Source of the DNA: Streptococcus infantarius subsp. infantarius ATCC BAA-102
GTDB lineage: Bacteria > Bacillota > Bacilli > Lactobacillales > Streptococcaceae
Direction of reading: 5' to 3'
Assembly: GCF_000154985.1 (NCBI RefSeq)
Contig: NZ_DS572694.1
Coordinates: 62,001 to 126,000, forward strand
DNA length: 64,000 nucleotides
The position numbers were made by a program, and so were the translations under genes. Position 1 is the first letter of the stretch. Each line of letters begins with the position of its first letter. This document shows positions 48,714 to 62,200 of the stretch, in pieces. A model generated the notes under the pieces. The model searched no databases. It saw nothing but the letters and a program-made list of their open reading frames with translations, and had not been told where the DNA came from.

Positions 48714-48745
48714 TATTTTTTTAGCGAAAAATTCGCTTCCTCCAT
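48690..48745 (-). promoter_or_regulatory. glmM: glmM ribosome binding site with a hairpin in the spacer
   Basis: GGAGGA is followed by AGCGAA-TTT-TTCGCT (a 6-bp stem) and then AAAAAAATA before ATG. With the hairpin formed, about ten bases separate Shine-Dalgarno and start; without it about 25, too far for efficient initiation. Confidence 0.5.
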
Positions 48746-48821
48746 TACTAATATTCATTTCCTAAGGGCAAAAAATTTGCTTGCCCAGTATTCTTTAATA
48801 TATAGTCCTAGCTATTATGAA

Positions 48822-49778
48822 CTATTTTTTTGTCACTGTCAACTGTACCGTCACTACAGAAGGCTCTACTGCCACATTATCTACTGTTAAGTTGACACTC
48901 AAATTAGTATCTTTTGTCACATTTGAGACATCGACATTAGCAACCACCTCGTTAACAGCGTTAAGGGCGTCTTGGCTACCAGCAATCGTCACTTGGTCTT
49001 GACTGAGACTATAAGAGATATTTGATAGCTTATCATTCATTTTACCAGTCATCTTAACAGTCACAGGAACGGTTTTGGTCAATCTCTTAACTGTCGCTTC
49101 AAGTCGAGCTTTTGACGGGTTAATCGCACTAGCAAGAATTGTGCCATCTGAGGCAACAGCTTGTAGGGCTACTCGTCCATTGTAATTGCCATTTAAGACT
49201 TCATTTTCAGGCAGCTTAGCAACCACATGATCGATTTGATCAATGATTGATTCTGCACTTGTGACTTCAACTTCAGATATGTCTGTTGACACTTTCTTCA
49301 GCTCATAGCCTTTGGCGATTTGATTATCATCAATGACGCCTTGAACATCAAATGTTTTGGTTTTCTTTTTGCCAATAGTCACTGAGATATTATTAGGTGA
49401 AGCTGTCGCTGTAACACCTGATGGCAAATTAGTCACCTTAAGAGGCACTGTTTGAGTCCCTTCACCTAAATTTGACAAGTCAGCAACAACCTTGAAACTT
49501 CTCGTGTCATTATTGATTTCAGAGTCCAATTTAACACGGTTGATTGATGTTAAATAAACTTCTGTTTCATACGAATAACCACTGATAAAATACTTATCAC
49601 TATCGTATTTGATATCGATGGGGACATTTGTTAGGGTGTGGGTAAAAGTCTCTGTTGCTCCAGATACCTGTGACCCAACATGCGTATAATTACTTGTTGT
49701 GGCAGTCAAAAATAGGAGAATAGAAAAGATAATTGACACAATAACCAACCAGAATTGACTATTGAAAAACTTTTTCAT
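48822..49778 (-). CDS. cdaR: CdaR, YbbR-domain regulator of diadenylate cyclase
   Basis: 318 residues: an N-terminal membrane helix (FWLVIVSIIFSILLFLTATT) and extracellular YbbR repeats (VPLKVTNLPSGVTATASPNN and similar). CdaR modulates CdaA in the membrane. The start at 49778 overlaps the cdaA stop as ATGA. Confidence 0.93.
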   Translation of the reverse strand: MKKFFNSQFWLVIVSIIFSILLFLTATTSNYTHVGSQVSGATETFTHTLTNVPIDIKYDSDKYFISGYSYETEVYLTSINRVKLDSEINNDTRSFKVVADLSNLGEGTQTVPLKVTNLPSGVTATASPNNISVTIGKKKTKTFDVQGVIDDNQIAKGYELKKVSTDISEVEVTSAESIIDQIDHVVAKLPENEVLNGNYNGRVALQAVASDGTILASAINPSKARLEATVKRLTKTVPVTVKMTGKMNDKLSNISYSLSQDQVTIAGSQDALNAVNEVVANVDVSNVTKDTNLSVNLTVDNVAVEPSVVTVQLTVTKK

Positions 49779-50623
49779 TTTTTCTTCCTCCAAAATTTTT
49801 GATACCAATGCTCTTCTTCCTCAACTTTTGTAATTAAGTGGGTGCGAAGAATCGCTTCAAAATTCTCTTTGGTCAAATCATGCAAAAACTCACCTTTTGA
49901 AGTAATTGAAATACCACCAGTCTCTTCTGACACAACAATTGTAAGAGCATCTGAGTTTTCTGAAAGTCCAATAGCTGCGCGGTGACGTGTTCCGAATTCT
50001 TTTGAAATGGCCATTGACTCAGACAAAGGAAGGTAAGAACAAGCTGTCGCGATTTTATTACCACTAATGATTACCGCACCATCATGCAAAGGTGTGTTCG
50101 GGATGAAGATATTAATCAACAACTGACTTGAAATATCAGCATCCAAAGGAATCCCTGTAGAAATATACTCTTGCAATGTTTGCGTGCGCTCGATACAAAT
50201 CAAGGCACCAATTTTACGAGGACTCATGTAAGCAGCTGATTTTACCAAGGCTTCAACCAGTTTTTCTTCGTCACTAACTTGTTGCGTTTGTGAAAAAACT
50301 TGCGTTGAACGACCAAATTTTTCAAGACCAGAACGAATCTCAGGAGCAAAGATAACAACACACGCGATAACACCGTATGTGATAACTTGATTCATCAAAT
50401 AAGTGATGGTCGTAAAGCCAATCCACTCAGCGACAAATTTCAAAATGATAAAGAAGATAACACCTTGAATCAAGGACATAATCTTCGTGCCAGCTAAGGC
50501 TTTTATTAAACGATAAATAAAATATGCTACGATTAAAATATCTAGTAAATGAACAACAATAGTCCATGGATTTTCAACTAAAGTTGCCCAAAATTTAGCA
50601 TCAATAGCCGCTAAATTACTCAT
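49775..50623 (-). CDS. cdaA: Diadenylate cyclase CdaA
   Basis: Makes the second messenger c-di-AMP, which controls potassium and osmolyte balance. 282 residues: three membrane helices near the N-terminus, DisA_N domain with the DGA motif (TPLHDGAVII) and RHR motif (GTRHRAAIGLSE). Complete and in the conserved order with cdaR and glmM, which links c-di-AMP to wall precursor supply. Confidence 0.96.
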   Translation of the reverse strand: MSNLAAIDAKFWATLVENPWTIVVHLLDILIVAYFIYRLIKALAGTKIMSLIQGVIFFIILKFVAEWIGFTTITYLMNQVITYGVIACVVIFAPEIRSGLEKFGRSTQVFSQTQQVSDEEKLVEALVKSAAYMSPRKIGALICIERTQTLQEYISTGIPLDADISSQLLINIFIPNTPLHDGAVIISGNKIATACSYLPLSESMAISKEFGTRHRAAIGLSENSDALTIVVSEETGGISITSKGEFLHDLTKENFEAILRTHLITKVEEEEHWYQKFWRKKK

Positions 50624-50712
50624 ACATACATCTCTTTTCTATAACTAAATAAAACTACCTTTCTATTATACCACTTTTAAAAAAGATTTTCTTTATTCGA
50701 ATATTCCTTTTT

Positions 50713-50731
50713 GTGGTACAATATTCCTATG
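50713..50731 (+). promoter_or_regulatory. Extended -10 promoter placing murT near-leaderless
   Basis: TGG-TACAAT (-10 at 50717-50722, extended by TG). Only six bases lie between the -10 and the murT ATG at 50729, and no Shine-Dalgarno is present. The expected transcription start falls on or within a base or two of the A of ATG. No good -35 is visible, consistent with an extended -10. Confidence 0.55.
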
Positions 50732-52072
50732 AAAGTAAACACATTAATGGGAATTACGGCTGGTAAAGCAGCTCACGCCATTCTTTCAAAAATGGGACGT
50801 GGCTCAACCTTACCTGGAAAAATCGCCCTCAAATTCGACAAAGACATTTTAAATACGATTGCCAAAGATTATGAGATTGTTGTTGTCACTGGTACAAACG
50901 GTAAAACCCTCACGACTGCTTTAACAGTAGGTATTTTGCGTGAGGCTTTCGGTGAAATCGTGACAAACCCTAGTGGAGCTAACATGATTACCGGAATCAC
51001 ATCAACTTTCTTGACAGATAAAAGAGCTAAATCTGGAAAAAAAATCGCTGTGCTAGAAATTGATGAAGCAAGCCTTCCAAAAATCACAGAATACATCACT
51101 CCAAGTCTTTTTGTCTTCACAAATATTTTTCGTGACCAAATGGACCGTTATGGTGAAATCTATACAACTTATCAAATGATTTTGGATGGTGCAGCAAAAG
51201 CCCCAAATGCAACTATCCTAGCTAATGGAGACAGCCCACTCTTCAATTCAACAAACGTCATCAATCCAGTCAAATACTATGGTTTTGATACTGAAAAGCA
51301 TGCACCAGAATTAGCTCACTACAACACTGAAGGTATCTTGTGCCCACAATGCCAAAGCATCTTGAAATACAAGCTTAACACTTACGCTAACCTTGGTGAT
51401 TACGTTTGTGAAAATTGCGGTTTCCACCGTCCAAAACTTGATTATGCTTTGACAGATTTGACAAAAATCACGAATACTACATCTGAATTTGTCATTGATG
51501 GGCAAGATTACAAGATTAACGTCGGTGGTCTTTACAATATCTATAACGCCCTTGCAGCCGTATCTGTAGCTGAGTTCTTTGGAGTTTCTCCTGAAAAAAT
51601 CAAAGCTGGTTTTGACAAGAGCCGTGCAGTCTTTGGACGTCAAGAAACCTTCAAAATCGGTGATAAATCTTGTACTTTGGTTCTTATCAAAAACCCAGTT
51701 GGTGCTAGCCAAGCTCTTGATATGATTAAATTGGCTCCATATCCATTTACACTATCAGTTCTACTCAATGCCAACTACGCTGACGGAATTGATACTAGCT
51801 GGATTTGGGATGCTAACTTTGAATCTATCTTAGACATGGATATTCCACAAGCCTTTGCTGGAGGCGTGCGCCACTCTGAAATTGCACGTCGCTTACGTGT
51901 GACAGGTTATGATGAAGATAAAATTACAGAAGCTGAAAGCTTAGAAGATATCATGGCTTTGATTGAAGCTCAACCAACTGACCATGCTTACATCTTAGCG
52001 ACTTACACAGCTATGCTTCAATTCCGCGAAATCTTAGCAAGTCGTCACGCTGTTGGAAAGGAGATGAACTAA
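50729..52072 (+). CDS. murT: Lipid II isoglutaminyl synthase, subunit MurT
   Basis: With GatD amidates glutamate of lipid II to isoglutamine, needed for cross-linking in many Gram-positives. 447 residues: Mur-ligase ATP motif [15 protein letters not shown], central zinc-ribbon-like block ([25 protein letters not shown]) typical of MurT, C-terminal DUF1727 domain. The start MKVNTLMG at 50729 is preferred to the frame at 50711. gatD follows with a one-base gap. Confidence 0.95.
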   Translation: MKVNTLMGITAGKAAHAILSKMGRGSTLPGKIALKFDKDILNTIAKDYEIVVVTGTNGKTLTTALTVGILREAFGEIVTNPSGANMITGITSTFLTDKRAKSGKKIAVLEIDEASLPKITEYITPSLFVFTNIFRDQMDRYGEIYTTYQMILDGAAKAPNATILANGDSPLFNSTNVINPVKYYGFDTEKHAPELAHYNTEGILCPQCQSILKYKLNTYANLGDYVCENCGFHRPKLDYALTDLTKITNTTSEFVIDGQDYKINVGGLYNIYNALAAVSVAEFFGVSPEKIKAGFDKSRAVFGRQETFKIGDKSCTLVLIKNPVGASQALDMIKLAPYPFTLSVLLNANYADGIDTSWIWDANFESILDMDIPQAFAGGVRHSEIARRLRVTGYDEDKITEAESLEDIMALIEAQPTDHAYILATYTAMLQFREILASRHAVGKEMN

Positions 52073-52073
52073 A

Positions 52074-52862
52074 ATGACTTATACTTCACTACAATCTCCT
52101 GCAAATAAAGAATATCAATACGAATTAAACGTTGCTCACCTTTATGGAAATCTTATGAATACCTACGGTGACAACGGTAATATTCTCATGATGAAATACG
52201 TCGGTGAAAAACTAGGTGCTAAAATGACCTTTGATATTGTGTCACTTGGTGATAGCTTTGATGCCAATTACTATGATATGGCTTTCTTTGGTGGCGGACA
52301 AGATTACGAACAATCAATCGTTGCTAAAGACCTACCAGGCAAAAAAGAATCTATCGCTGATTTCATCAACAAAGACAAAGTTATGCTTGCAATCTGTGGT
52401 GGTTTCCAACTTCTAGGTCAATACTACGTCCAAGCAAACGGTGAAAAAATCGATGGTCTTGGGGTTATGGGACACTATACCCTTAGTCAAAATAATAATC
52501 GTTTTATTGGTGATATCAAAATTCACAATGATGAATTTAACGAAACTTATTACGGTTTTGAAAATCACCAAGGACGTACTTTCCTTTCAGAAGATGAAAA
52601 ACCACTTGGAACATGTGTTTACGGAAACGGTAATAATAAAGAAGACGGTACTGAAGGCGTTCATTACAAAAACGTCTACGGTAGCTACTTCCACGGACCA
52701 ATTCTTTCACGTAATGCTAACCTGGCTTATCGCCTCGTAACCACAGCCTTGAAAAATAAATATGGTTCTAGTATTGCACTACCAAGTTATAACGACATTC
52801 TTTCAAAAGAAGTTGCCGAAGAATATGCCGATACTAAGAGCAAAGCTGAATTTGAAAAATAA
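52074..52862 (+). CDS. gatD: Lipid II isoglutaminyl synthase, glutaminase subunit GatD
   Basis: Supplies ammonia from glutamine to MurT. 262 residues, class I glutamine amidotransferase fold: [24 protein letters not shown], nucleophile Cys in [13 protein letters not shown] and the C-terminal His ([12 protein letters not shown]). Coupled to murT. Confidence 0.95.
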   Translation: MTYTSLQSPANKEYQYELNVAHLYGNLMNTYGDNGNILMMKYVGEKLGAKMTFDIVSLGDSFDANYYDMAFFGGGQDYEQSIVAKDLPGKKESIADFINKDKVMLAICGGFQLLGQYYVQANGEKIDGLGVMGHYTLSQNNNRFIGDIKIHNDEFNETYYGFENHQGRTFLSEDEKPLGTCVYGNGNNKEDGTEGVHYKNVYGSYFHGPILSRNANLAYRLVTTALKNKYGSSIALPSYNDILSKEVAEEYADTKSKAEFEK

Positions 52863-52868
52863 GATTTT

Positions 52869-52908
52869 ACAAAAAATGCTTGAAGAAAATTTACTTCAAG
52901 CATTTTTA
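52869..52908 (+). terminator. Terminator of murT-gatD
   Basis: AAAATGCTTGAAG pairs with CTTCAAGCATTTT around eight bases, followed by TATA and short T. Confidence 0.85.
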
Positions 52909-52979
52909 TAATCTCTTTTGTGTTCACTTAACCAAGCTATCTTATCGACAATATGTCAATACAATTTTTAAAAACACAA

Positions 52980-53009
52980 AAAAACCTTAGCCTAAGCTAA
53001 GGTTTTTAC
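52980..53009 (-). terminator. Terminator of eno
   Basis: AAAACCTTAGC and GCTAAGGTTTT around CTAA; A7/T runs on both sides, in the orientation needed after eno. Confidence 0.85.
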
Positions 53010-53026
53010 CTTAATATAATCAGAGA

Positions 53027-54388
<1,362 letters not shown>

Positions 54389-54473
54389 TTAAGCAAATAA
54401 AAACGAGAAGTTTTGAAAATCGCTACCAACTTTCATAGCTTTTCACAGTTTTCAATAACAAAACAGCCCAAAA

Positions 54474-54502
54474 CTGACAGTTTAGTAAATTTAACTTATA
54501 AT
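54474..54502 (+). promoter_or_regulatory. Promoter of the DUF1694 gene
   Basis: CTGACA (54474-54479), 17-bp spacer, TATAAT (54497-54502), then GGAGGG before the ATG at 54532. Confidence 0.75.
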
Positions 54503-54531
54503 GATTGTAAGAACATATGGAGGGCCCTACC

Positions 54532-54981
54532 ATGACTGATTTAGAAAATAAAGTTTTACAAGCCGCAACAGGCGAAAAACGCTTAAATCCTGATGAACAA
54601 CGTCTTTATTTTGGAACTTTTGCCGAACGCGTCGTCTTATCAATTCCTCTTGAAGATAGCCGTTTAGAAGAGGTTAAAAATCGTTTTAGTGATATTTTAG
54701 GACAATTAGCTAAACAATACGACACAATATTAGTTAAAATTTCTCCAAAACTCTCCGTCTCAAACCAAATGTTTTACATGAAAATCGCTCAAGAACAAAA
54801 CATGCAAGCAACCATTGTTGATGAAAAGAATGCTCAATCACCTTACGGCATTATCGTTCATTCAACCAAAGCTGAAAATGTAGCTAATCCTCTATTATCT
54901 GAACACTTTCCGACTACTCCAGAAAAACCAAAAGAAGCCCCTAAAAAAGGCTTCTGGTCAAAATTATTTAACAAGGATTAA
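54532..54981 (+). CDS. DUF1694 (YueI-like) protein
   Basis: 149 residues, cytosolic; DUF1694 domain over most of the length (KRLNPDEQRLYFGTFAERVVLSI ... QMFYMKIAQEQNMQATIVDEKN), Pro/Lys-rich end and a terminal FWSKLFNKD. The start at 54532 has GGAGGG eight bases upstream; the frame at 54517 would add five residues overlapping that site. Function unknown. It ends convergently with the glycerate kinase, overlapping by four bases. Confidence 0.85.
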   Translation: MTDLENKVLQAATGEKRLNPDEQRLYFGTFAERVVLSIPLEDSRLEEVKNRFSDILGQLAKQYDTILVKISPKLSVSNQMFYMKIAQEQNMQATIVDEKNAQSPYGIIVHSTKAENVANPLLSEHFPTTPEKPKEAPKKGFWSKLFNKD

Positions 54982-56093
54982 AATCTAGCAAAGCTTAGTA
55001 AATTTCCGATGTTTTGGGCGGTGCGTTCCAGATTTTGCTCGACTTTATCAAGGGTATTTTCTAAAGTATCAACGTCAGCAATTATCGGAAAAGCTGCTTG
55101 AATGTTAGAAATCGGAAAGCTTGGTAAATCATCTTTGAGACTACCACAGATAGCAATGACTAATTTACCACGAGGTGTGCGCTGTGCTAGACCAACAGGA
55201 GCTTTACCTGAAAGACTTTGCTTATCCATTCGTCCTTCTCCGACAACAACGATGTCAGCTTTCTGAACACGTTGGTCAAAATCAAGCATGTCAAGAACAG
55301 CATCAATGCCAGAAATGATTTGACCTCCAGCAAAGGCTGCTAAACCTGCTGCCATTCCGCCACCTGCTCCCGCTCCAGCCAAATCCAAAACAGCTGGGAA
55401 GAAAGTTTGGTAAAATCTTTCCATATCTTTATCAACGCTTGCAAAGTCATCTTTTGCAAGCCCTTTTTGTCCTCCAAAAATATAGGTTGCCCCATTTGGA
55501 CCACATAGAGGATTTGTCACGTCAGTGATAACTGTCACCTTAGTTTGAGATAAATCCCAACGACAGCTTTCATAAGAAACCATGGTAATATCACCAAGGT
55601 GTTTGCCAACCGCTTCGACTTCATGACCTATTTTGTCAAAGAAACGATAGCCAAGACCTGCCGCCATTCCCAGACCACCATCATTGGTTGAACTACCTCC
55701 AACACCAATCATGATTTCTTCAACACCAAGGTCAACCAAGTGACCAATCATTTCACCAACACCTTTTGTCGTAAGGGTTAATGGGCTCCGCTGATTCATT
55801 GGCACTTTTTCCAAACCACAAATGTCTGCCATTTCAAAAACGGCCAACCGACCATTAGTCGCATAATGAGCTTCGACTGGTTGACCAAACGCGCCAGTAA
55901 CGGTGTGGCTTTCACGTTTTAAATGAAGACCGTCTGTCAAGGCTTCCAAAGTTCCTTCACCACCGTCACCAACAGGCATGACATCAAAAGTCGCATTTGG
56001 CAAAGCTTTTCGAAAACCTTTTTGAACAGCTTTTGCAACTTCAAGTGCTGACAAACTTTCCTTAAATGAATCAGGTGCAATTAATATATGCAT
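54978..56093 (-). CDS. garK: Glycerate kinase
   Basis: Phosphorylates glycerate with ATP. 371 residues of the GarK/GlxK family: IAPDSFKESLSALEVAKAVQKG, VGDGGEGTLEAL, GVGGSSTNDGGLGMAAGLGY, GAGAGGGMAAGL, VVGEGRMDKQSLSGKAP. Full length. It stands alone, with a hairpin (56180-56204) between it and the pullulanase gene. GlxK is an equivalent symbol. Confidence 0.93.
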   Translation of the reverse strand: MHILIAPDSFKESLSALEVAKAVQKGFRKALPNATFDVMPVGDGGEGTLEALTDGLHLKRESHTVTGAFGQPVEAHYATNGRLAVFEMADICGLEKVPMNQRSPLTLTTKGVGEMIGHLVDLGVEEIMIGVGGSSTNDGGLGMAAGLGYRFFDKIGHEVEAVGKHLGDITMVSYESCRWDLSQTKVTVITDVTNPLCGPNGATYIFGGQKGLAKDDFASVDKDMERFYQTFFPAVLDLAGAGAGGGMAAGLAAFAGGQIISGIDAVLDMLDFDQRVQKADIVVVGEGRMDKQSLSGKAPVGLAQRTPRGKLVIAICGSLKDDLPSFPISNIQAAFPIIADVDTLENTLDKVEQNLERTAQNIGNLLSFARF

Positions 56094-56179
56094 AGTACCA
56101 ACTCCCCCTTACATTTCTTATTACTATTATATAATTTTTTAAAGGAAAGAGGTTACAAAAACATTAATACGAAGCAACA

Positions 56180-56204
56180 CTCCCCTTCAATTTTAGAAGG
56201 GGAG
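56180..56204. other. Hairpin between pullulanase and glycerate kinase
   Basis: CTCCCCTTC pairs perfectly with GAAGGGGAG. No T run follows on the minus strand, so termination of the pullulanase mRNA is uncertain. Confidence 0.5.
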
Positions 56205-56237
56205 CTCTTTATATAAGGAAAGTAATGTATTTAAATG

Positions 56238-59200
56238 TTAATGACTTTTTTGACGTCTTTTAACTTCTAACACTGCTAGACTGGCAAGACTTAGAAGACC
56301 AACAAACGTTAGAGTTTTACTATCTTTTTGACCAGTTTCTGGCAAGGCAACCGTGCTATTTTCAGTAACAGCAACTTTTTGAAGGTCAGAAAGGACTCGA
56401 GAAGCAGCTTGATTTCGGACTCCAGTCTGAGTTTTGGCTGGCGCTATAGCTTTCGACACTTGATTCGAATTAGCTGGCACTTCAGTTTTTGCCACTTGGT
56501 CTTGATAAACAATGCCATATTGGTTGAAGTGGTCAACATCAAAGATGACGAATTTAACGACTTGCCCAGCCACTAACTTGCTAACTTCTCTAAAGGCTAG
56601 AAGTTGCGGTTGTGCATTTTTTGGAAGATAGAAAACTTCTGCAACAGCTTTACCAGCATCAATTGGTAAGATGACTTGATCTTTTTGAGTTGTGCTAACA
56701 ACATGGCCATAAGCATCTTCAGGCTTGATATCATATAAATCATAGTCTTTACCTTGCAAGACTGAAGGGATTTGACTGTCATCTGTTTCCTTGTGATGAA
56801 CTTCAATCTGTGTAATTTCTTCACGTTCACCTGGAGCTAAAATGACACTTACACCACTTTCTTGGTCATAAAGGGTACGTTCTGTTTCTGCGTTTTCCTT
56901 TCTTAAACGTAGGATTGTTGCTGTTAACGGATTAAGGGTAATGCTATTTTCCGTAAACGCCACACCTTTTGGATTCAAGATAGCATCGACACCTGCGGTA
57001 TCGGCGTCAGCAAGAACTTCTGCGTTCAACAAAGCTTTGTAATCATCTGACAAGACAAACTCACGCGCTTTGCTATCAGCATTGACAAAGACTGCATAGA
57101 TGTCACCATTACTTGCTTGTGTTTGGTAAGCGATAATCAAATCTTCTTGACCAACTCCATTTTCATTTGGAATGGTGATGAGTTTGACCTTGCTATCAAC
57201 ATCAGCTTTTGTCTTAAGGGTAAAGGCATCTGTTGAACGACGAAGAGCGATGAGCCCTTTGGTATAAGCTTGCGTTTTGGCATTTTCTGGGTAAACCTTG
57301 CCGTCAGTTGCTTTTGCCCAATCAAAATGATTAATAGCATCCGTAGAATCGTAAGAATCACTGATAAAGTAAGGATAAACAAATGGTGTGCCATCAGCAT
57401 TTGTTAGCAAATCTGATTTTGCTGGGACTTGATCAGTTGCTACTGGTGTCTTATAAGCTTCATCACGGAATTGTTTGGTACGACCATATTCTTGACCAGA
57501 ATGGATGAAGGCTGTTCCTTGAGAAGTCAAGATAATAAGATTTCCCAAGCGTTGACGACGTAAAATTTCAGCTTCATTTTCTGCTACTGATGGGTCTTTG
57601 TGGATTGATTTAGCAATAATATCGTGAAGGGTTAAATTATCGTGAGCCGCAATGTATTGGATTACATCACCTGGATCATCCGCTGTAAAATTATTCGGCT
57701 GAGCCTTTATGCTATTAAAGAGCTCTTGCAAATTTTTAACCCCACCTGTAATAAAGCATGGTGCACCTTCACTTGGATACCCTGATTTAAGGAGATTACG
57801 AATATCATCAGAGAATGAAGCCACACTGTCTGTGTGTGCCATCCAAGTTTGGTCAGCAGGTTGACGGCTATCATTGGCATCACCAGCATAAGTAATCCAA
57901 CCTTCACCAAGCATGATAACATTTGGATTCAAAGCTTTTGCTTTGTCATAAGCCATTTGAACAGTCTCAGCATCCAAGTCACCCATCATATCAAAGCGGA
58001 AGCCATCCACTTTAAATTCTTTTGTCCAATAAGCAATTGAATCAAGCACCATACGTCGTGTCATATAGTGAGTTGTTCCTGGGCGACCACCACCAAAGCT
58101 TGTCTTAGCCTTGCCATCAGCTTCCATGAAGTGATAATAATTTGGTTCCAAATCTTCAAGAATAGCAAGGTCAGCTGTATGGTTATAAACGACGTCTAGG
58201 ATAACTCCCATGCCACGTTTGTGAATTTCATTAATCAAGTTTTTAAATTCTTCAATACGTTTTGCTGGGTCAGCTGGATTTTCAGAATACATCCCTGTCA
58301 AAGCAAAGTAACTTTGTGGGTCATAACCCCAGTTGTAGTTTGTATTACTTGAGGCATAATCTGTTAAGCGCTTGTTATTCATCACTTCGTTAACGTAGTA
58401 ATAACTCATAACAGGAAGCAATTGAATATGAGTGACACCTAGGCTTTGAAGATAATCCAATTTTTCAGCAAACGCTGCAAAGGTACCAAATTGATTGCGA
58501 AGTTCTTCTGAAATAGCTGTATCTGACGTAAAGTCACGCACGTGCGCTTCGTAGATAATAGCATCTTCACGATCTTTGTAGCCCTTGATATCTGCATAAG
58601 TCAAGTCTTGATTGCCAATAGCACTAGTATCAACAATAGCTGCCTTAGCCACTTTATAAGATGGATCAGTTCCAATCAAATCACTATTCCACTCAGCTAA
58701 TGATTTAGCATAAGGGTCAAGTGCCAGAACAGTCTCTTTTCCGCGAGTGATTTCATAGTGGTAATAATAGCCACGATAATCACTAATACCTAAACCAAGA
58801 CTTGATGTTAAGCTAGCTGACCATTGACCTTTATCCCCTTTAATCATAGCAATTTTGCCAACGACTTTGGTTTGGTCATTCTTATCATAAAGAACAACAG
58901 AAACGTTATCTGCATTTGGTGACCAAACGGTCAAATCAACACGCACTCCATTATCAAAAACACGTTCTCCTAAATCACCATCGTAAGCATACTTAGAATC
59001 TGTGTATTGCCAACTTTGCTGTGCTTGGTATTGATCGCCATTGTAGCTTACTGTATAGAGACCGTCACTTGAAAAATCACCTTCGATAATAACTTTATTA
59101 CTTGCCTTATCGAGAGTAATATCTGTAATAGCAACGACATTGCCAGCTTTATCAGTCACTTTAAGATTTTCTAGAAGTTCAGCTTTATCGGCGTCTGCTA

Positions 59201-62200
59201 GATTGCTAATAATAGCGACAAGTTCTGATTGACTAATTTGTTGTGCGGATGTTAAGCGAATAGTGCTTACAAAATATGGATTCGTATAAATGGTCTTATC
59301 CTCGTCTTTCAAGAAAATTTGTGTTTGATTAGCTAAATCCTTAAAGGTGTAATTGTCTGGTTGAATCTTAGCCGCATCGCCTTCTTTTGATTCATAAAGG
59401 AGCAAGAAACCAATCTCATTAAAATCGGCTAGTGGCACATCGATATAAGCACCGTATTTGCCAAAGTTTTCAAAATCAACACCATCAGGCCAAGAACCTA
59501 AGCGACTAGTAATGGAACTGTCTGCACTTCCCCACAACCAAATTGCCAAATTCTTGTAATTACCATCACTACGATAGTAATTAATACGGATTTTTCCTTT
59601 TTCAAGTGGGGCGTAATAGTTAGCATTATAATCCTCATCAAACCAAACTTCATTCATATCCTGGCTGATAAGATTCACCACTTTTTCCCCTGAAACATTC
59701 TCACCACTAGTATTATTGATGAGCAACCCAACTTTGTGACGATTACCATTGACCAATTTCACATCGATGTAATAACCGTAAGCGTCGTGTTTAAGATTAG
59801 AAAGATTAATCGCACCATTTGGCCAAGATTCAGAGGGATGTTCGACATCTTCCCAAGTCCACAAACCAAGACTTGCCAAATCATCTGATGGCAAGGTCTT
59901 AAAATGAACGCGCAGCGTATTTTCAGCAATTGGCTCTTCTTCTGTCTGAGCGATAAAAGCTTGTGTAATAGCACCTGCAGACACTTTTAGCAACATGGTA
60001 CCACCTTTTGAAATGGCTGGCGCTTCAATATCAAGATAATACTGACCGTCTTGTCCAAGAAGAGCTTGATAAGTCGTTCCTGTGTAATAATCAGTCACCG
60101 TTGCTGCCTCAGATAAAAGTAAGTGAAGTTTTTGTGACTGGTCTTTCAAATTATACAAAATATAAGCTGCATCTGAATCATTTGCTCGTTTAGCAAGAAG
60201 CCAGCCTTGGCTATCATTAACTGCTACTGTACTGTGACTACCACGCACCAACAATTCACTGTTATCACGACGGAAGGCTAATAATTTTTGATAGTGTTCT
60301 AAAATTGCATTTCCAGCCACGTCGTCCCAGTCGAACTCATAACGATTATCATAATATGGCCAGTTATTAGCACCAGATTGACCTAATTCTTCACCGTAAT
60401 AAATGACTGGCTGTCCTTTGGCTGTTAGTAAGAGCGTCGCTGCTAGTTTTAGTTTATTTAAATCGCCACCAATACTGTACAAGAAACCATCTTCATCATG
60501 ACTTCCAAGAAATTGCGCCAAGGTATAGGCACTTGTGAGCGCATCATTTCTAGCAATCAATTCATCATTTGCTTCTTTCAAGCGACCATTAACTAGCAAC
60601 TTAGCAATATCTTTAAACCCAAAATCAAGCAAACTATCCATGCTACCAGTGCCTAAATCACCCTTGGTATCTTTGTAATTGGCACCCCAACTTTCTCCAA
60701 CTAGATGGAAATCAGCATCTTTTAGCGCTAGCTCATTTTTGAAATACTGCCAAGTCGTATCATCAACGTGTTTAACAGTGTCGACACGAAAAGCATAAAT
60801 TCTGTTTCCTTTGGCGGTTGTTGATTTTTCAAGCCAAGCTGTCTGCCAAGCAACTAATTGCTCACGAACAGCTGCATCTTCTGTCTTGAAATCTGGAAGA
60901 CCTGATTGCGAGCCTTGGATATCATCACCTTTGTCTTCTTCTGGCGTACGCACCATTCCGGTAAATTTATCTTCCGTACCATAACCCGAATGGTTAAGCA
61001 CTACATCGACAATGATGTTAATGCCACGTTCAGCAGCTTGGTCAATTAACTCATGGAAATCATCAAGTGTGCCAAGATGCGGATTAAGCTTTTCAAAATC
61101 ATCTGCCCAATAACCATGGTAGGCATAATATTCTTTACCAGCTTCTGTGCTAACATCTCGCGGAATATTATCCATAATTGGGGTAACCCAAATACTTGTC
61201 ACACCAAGTTGTTTGAGGTAATCAAGCTTTGCAGTCACCCCTTTAAAGTCTCCACCTTTATAAACACCAGCTTGATTAACTGCGCCAGCGTAATCTTGAT
61301 GATATGGGTTGTCATTACTTGGGTCTCCGTTATAAAAGCGGTCAGTTAACATGAAGTAAATTACTTGTTCATCCCAGTCTACTTCTCCAGCTTGTTTAAC
61401 ACGTTTCGTTACCGTAACTGATACTGTTGTATCGTAATAACCGTTATCCTTATCAAAGACTCGAACTGGTAAGTCATAAGTTCCTGGCTGAGTATCTGAC
61501 GTTGCTGTAATTGTGACACGATTGAGCTCTGGCGAAATCTCAATAACCCTACCACCAATTTGTGCGGTATCAATTTGCATGCGTGTAATCTCAACATTTT
61601 CTGGATTAGTAACTGTCACATCAATTAAATCAGTTTCATTATAATTAAAAGGACGATAGCTACTTGCTGATACTGAAATATTATGGACTCCAGGTGTCGC
61701 TTTTGAAAAATCTTGTCCTGTCACCGTAGCAATATAGTACGGATTGGTATAAACAGTCGCATCATCATTATGCAAGAAAATTTGACTATGAATGTCACGA
61801 TCAGAAAAACTCATATCAAGCGTTTTATTGCCAGCTTTTTCTGGGTCATTTTGATTGACCAATAAAAAACCAATATTTGAATCTAATAATTTTGATAAAG
61901 GTAAGTCGATGTAGCGACCATAAGCACCTTCCTGAGTGAAATCAAGAGCATCTGATGGCCATGCACCAAATTGCCCAGCTACATCGCCCCAAGCCCAGAG
62001 ACCCCAACCGTCATAATTACCATCATCACGCTTATAATTAATCCGAATAATGCGATCATCTGCCAACGGCTTATAGCTGTAAGTCATAAAATCAGACGTA
62101 ACCCAAACTTCATTTACATCTTTTGATAAAGGTTTAATACTTTGGTCAGAGTCACTAGTTTTCTCGCCATTTTTAAGAAGGAGGTAACCAATATCACCGT

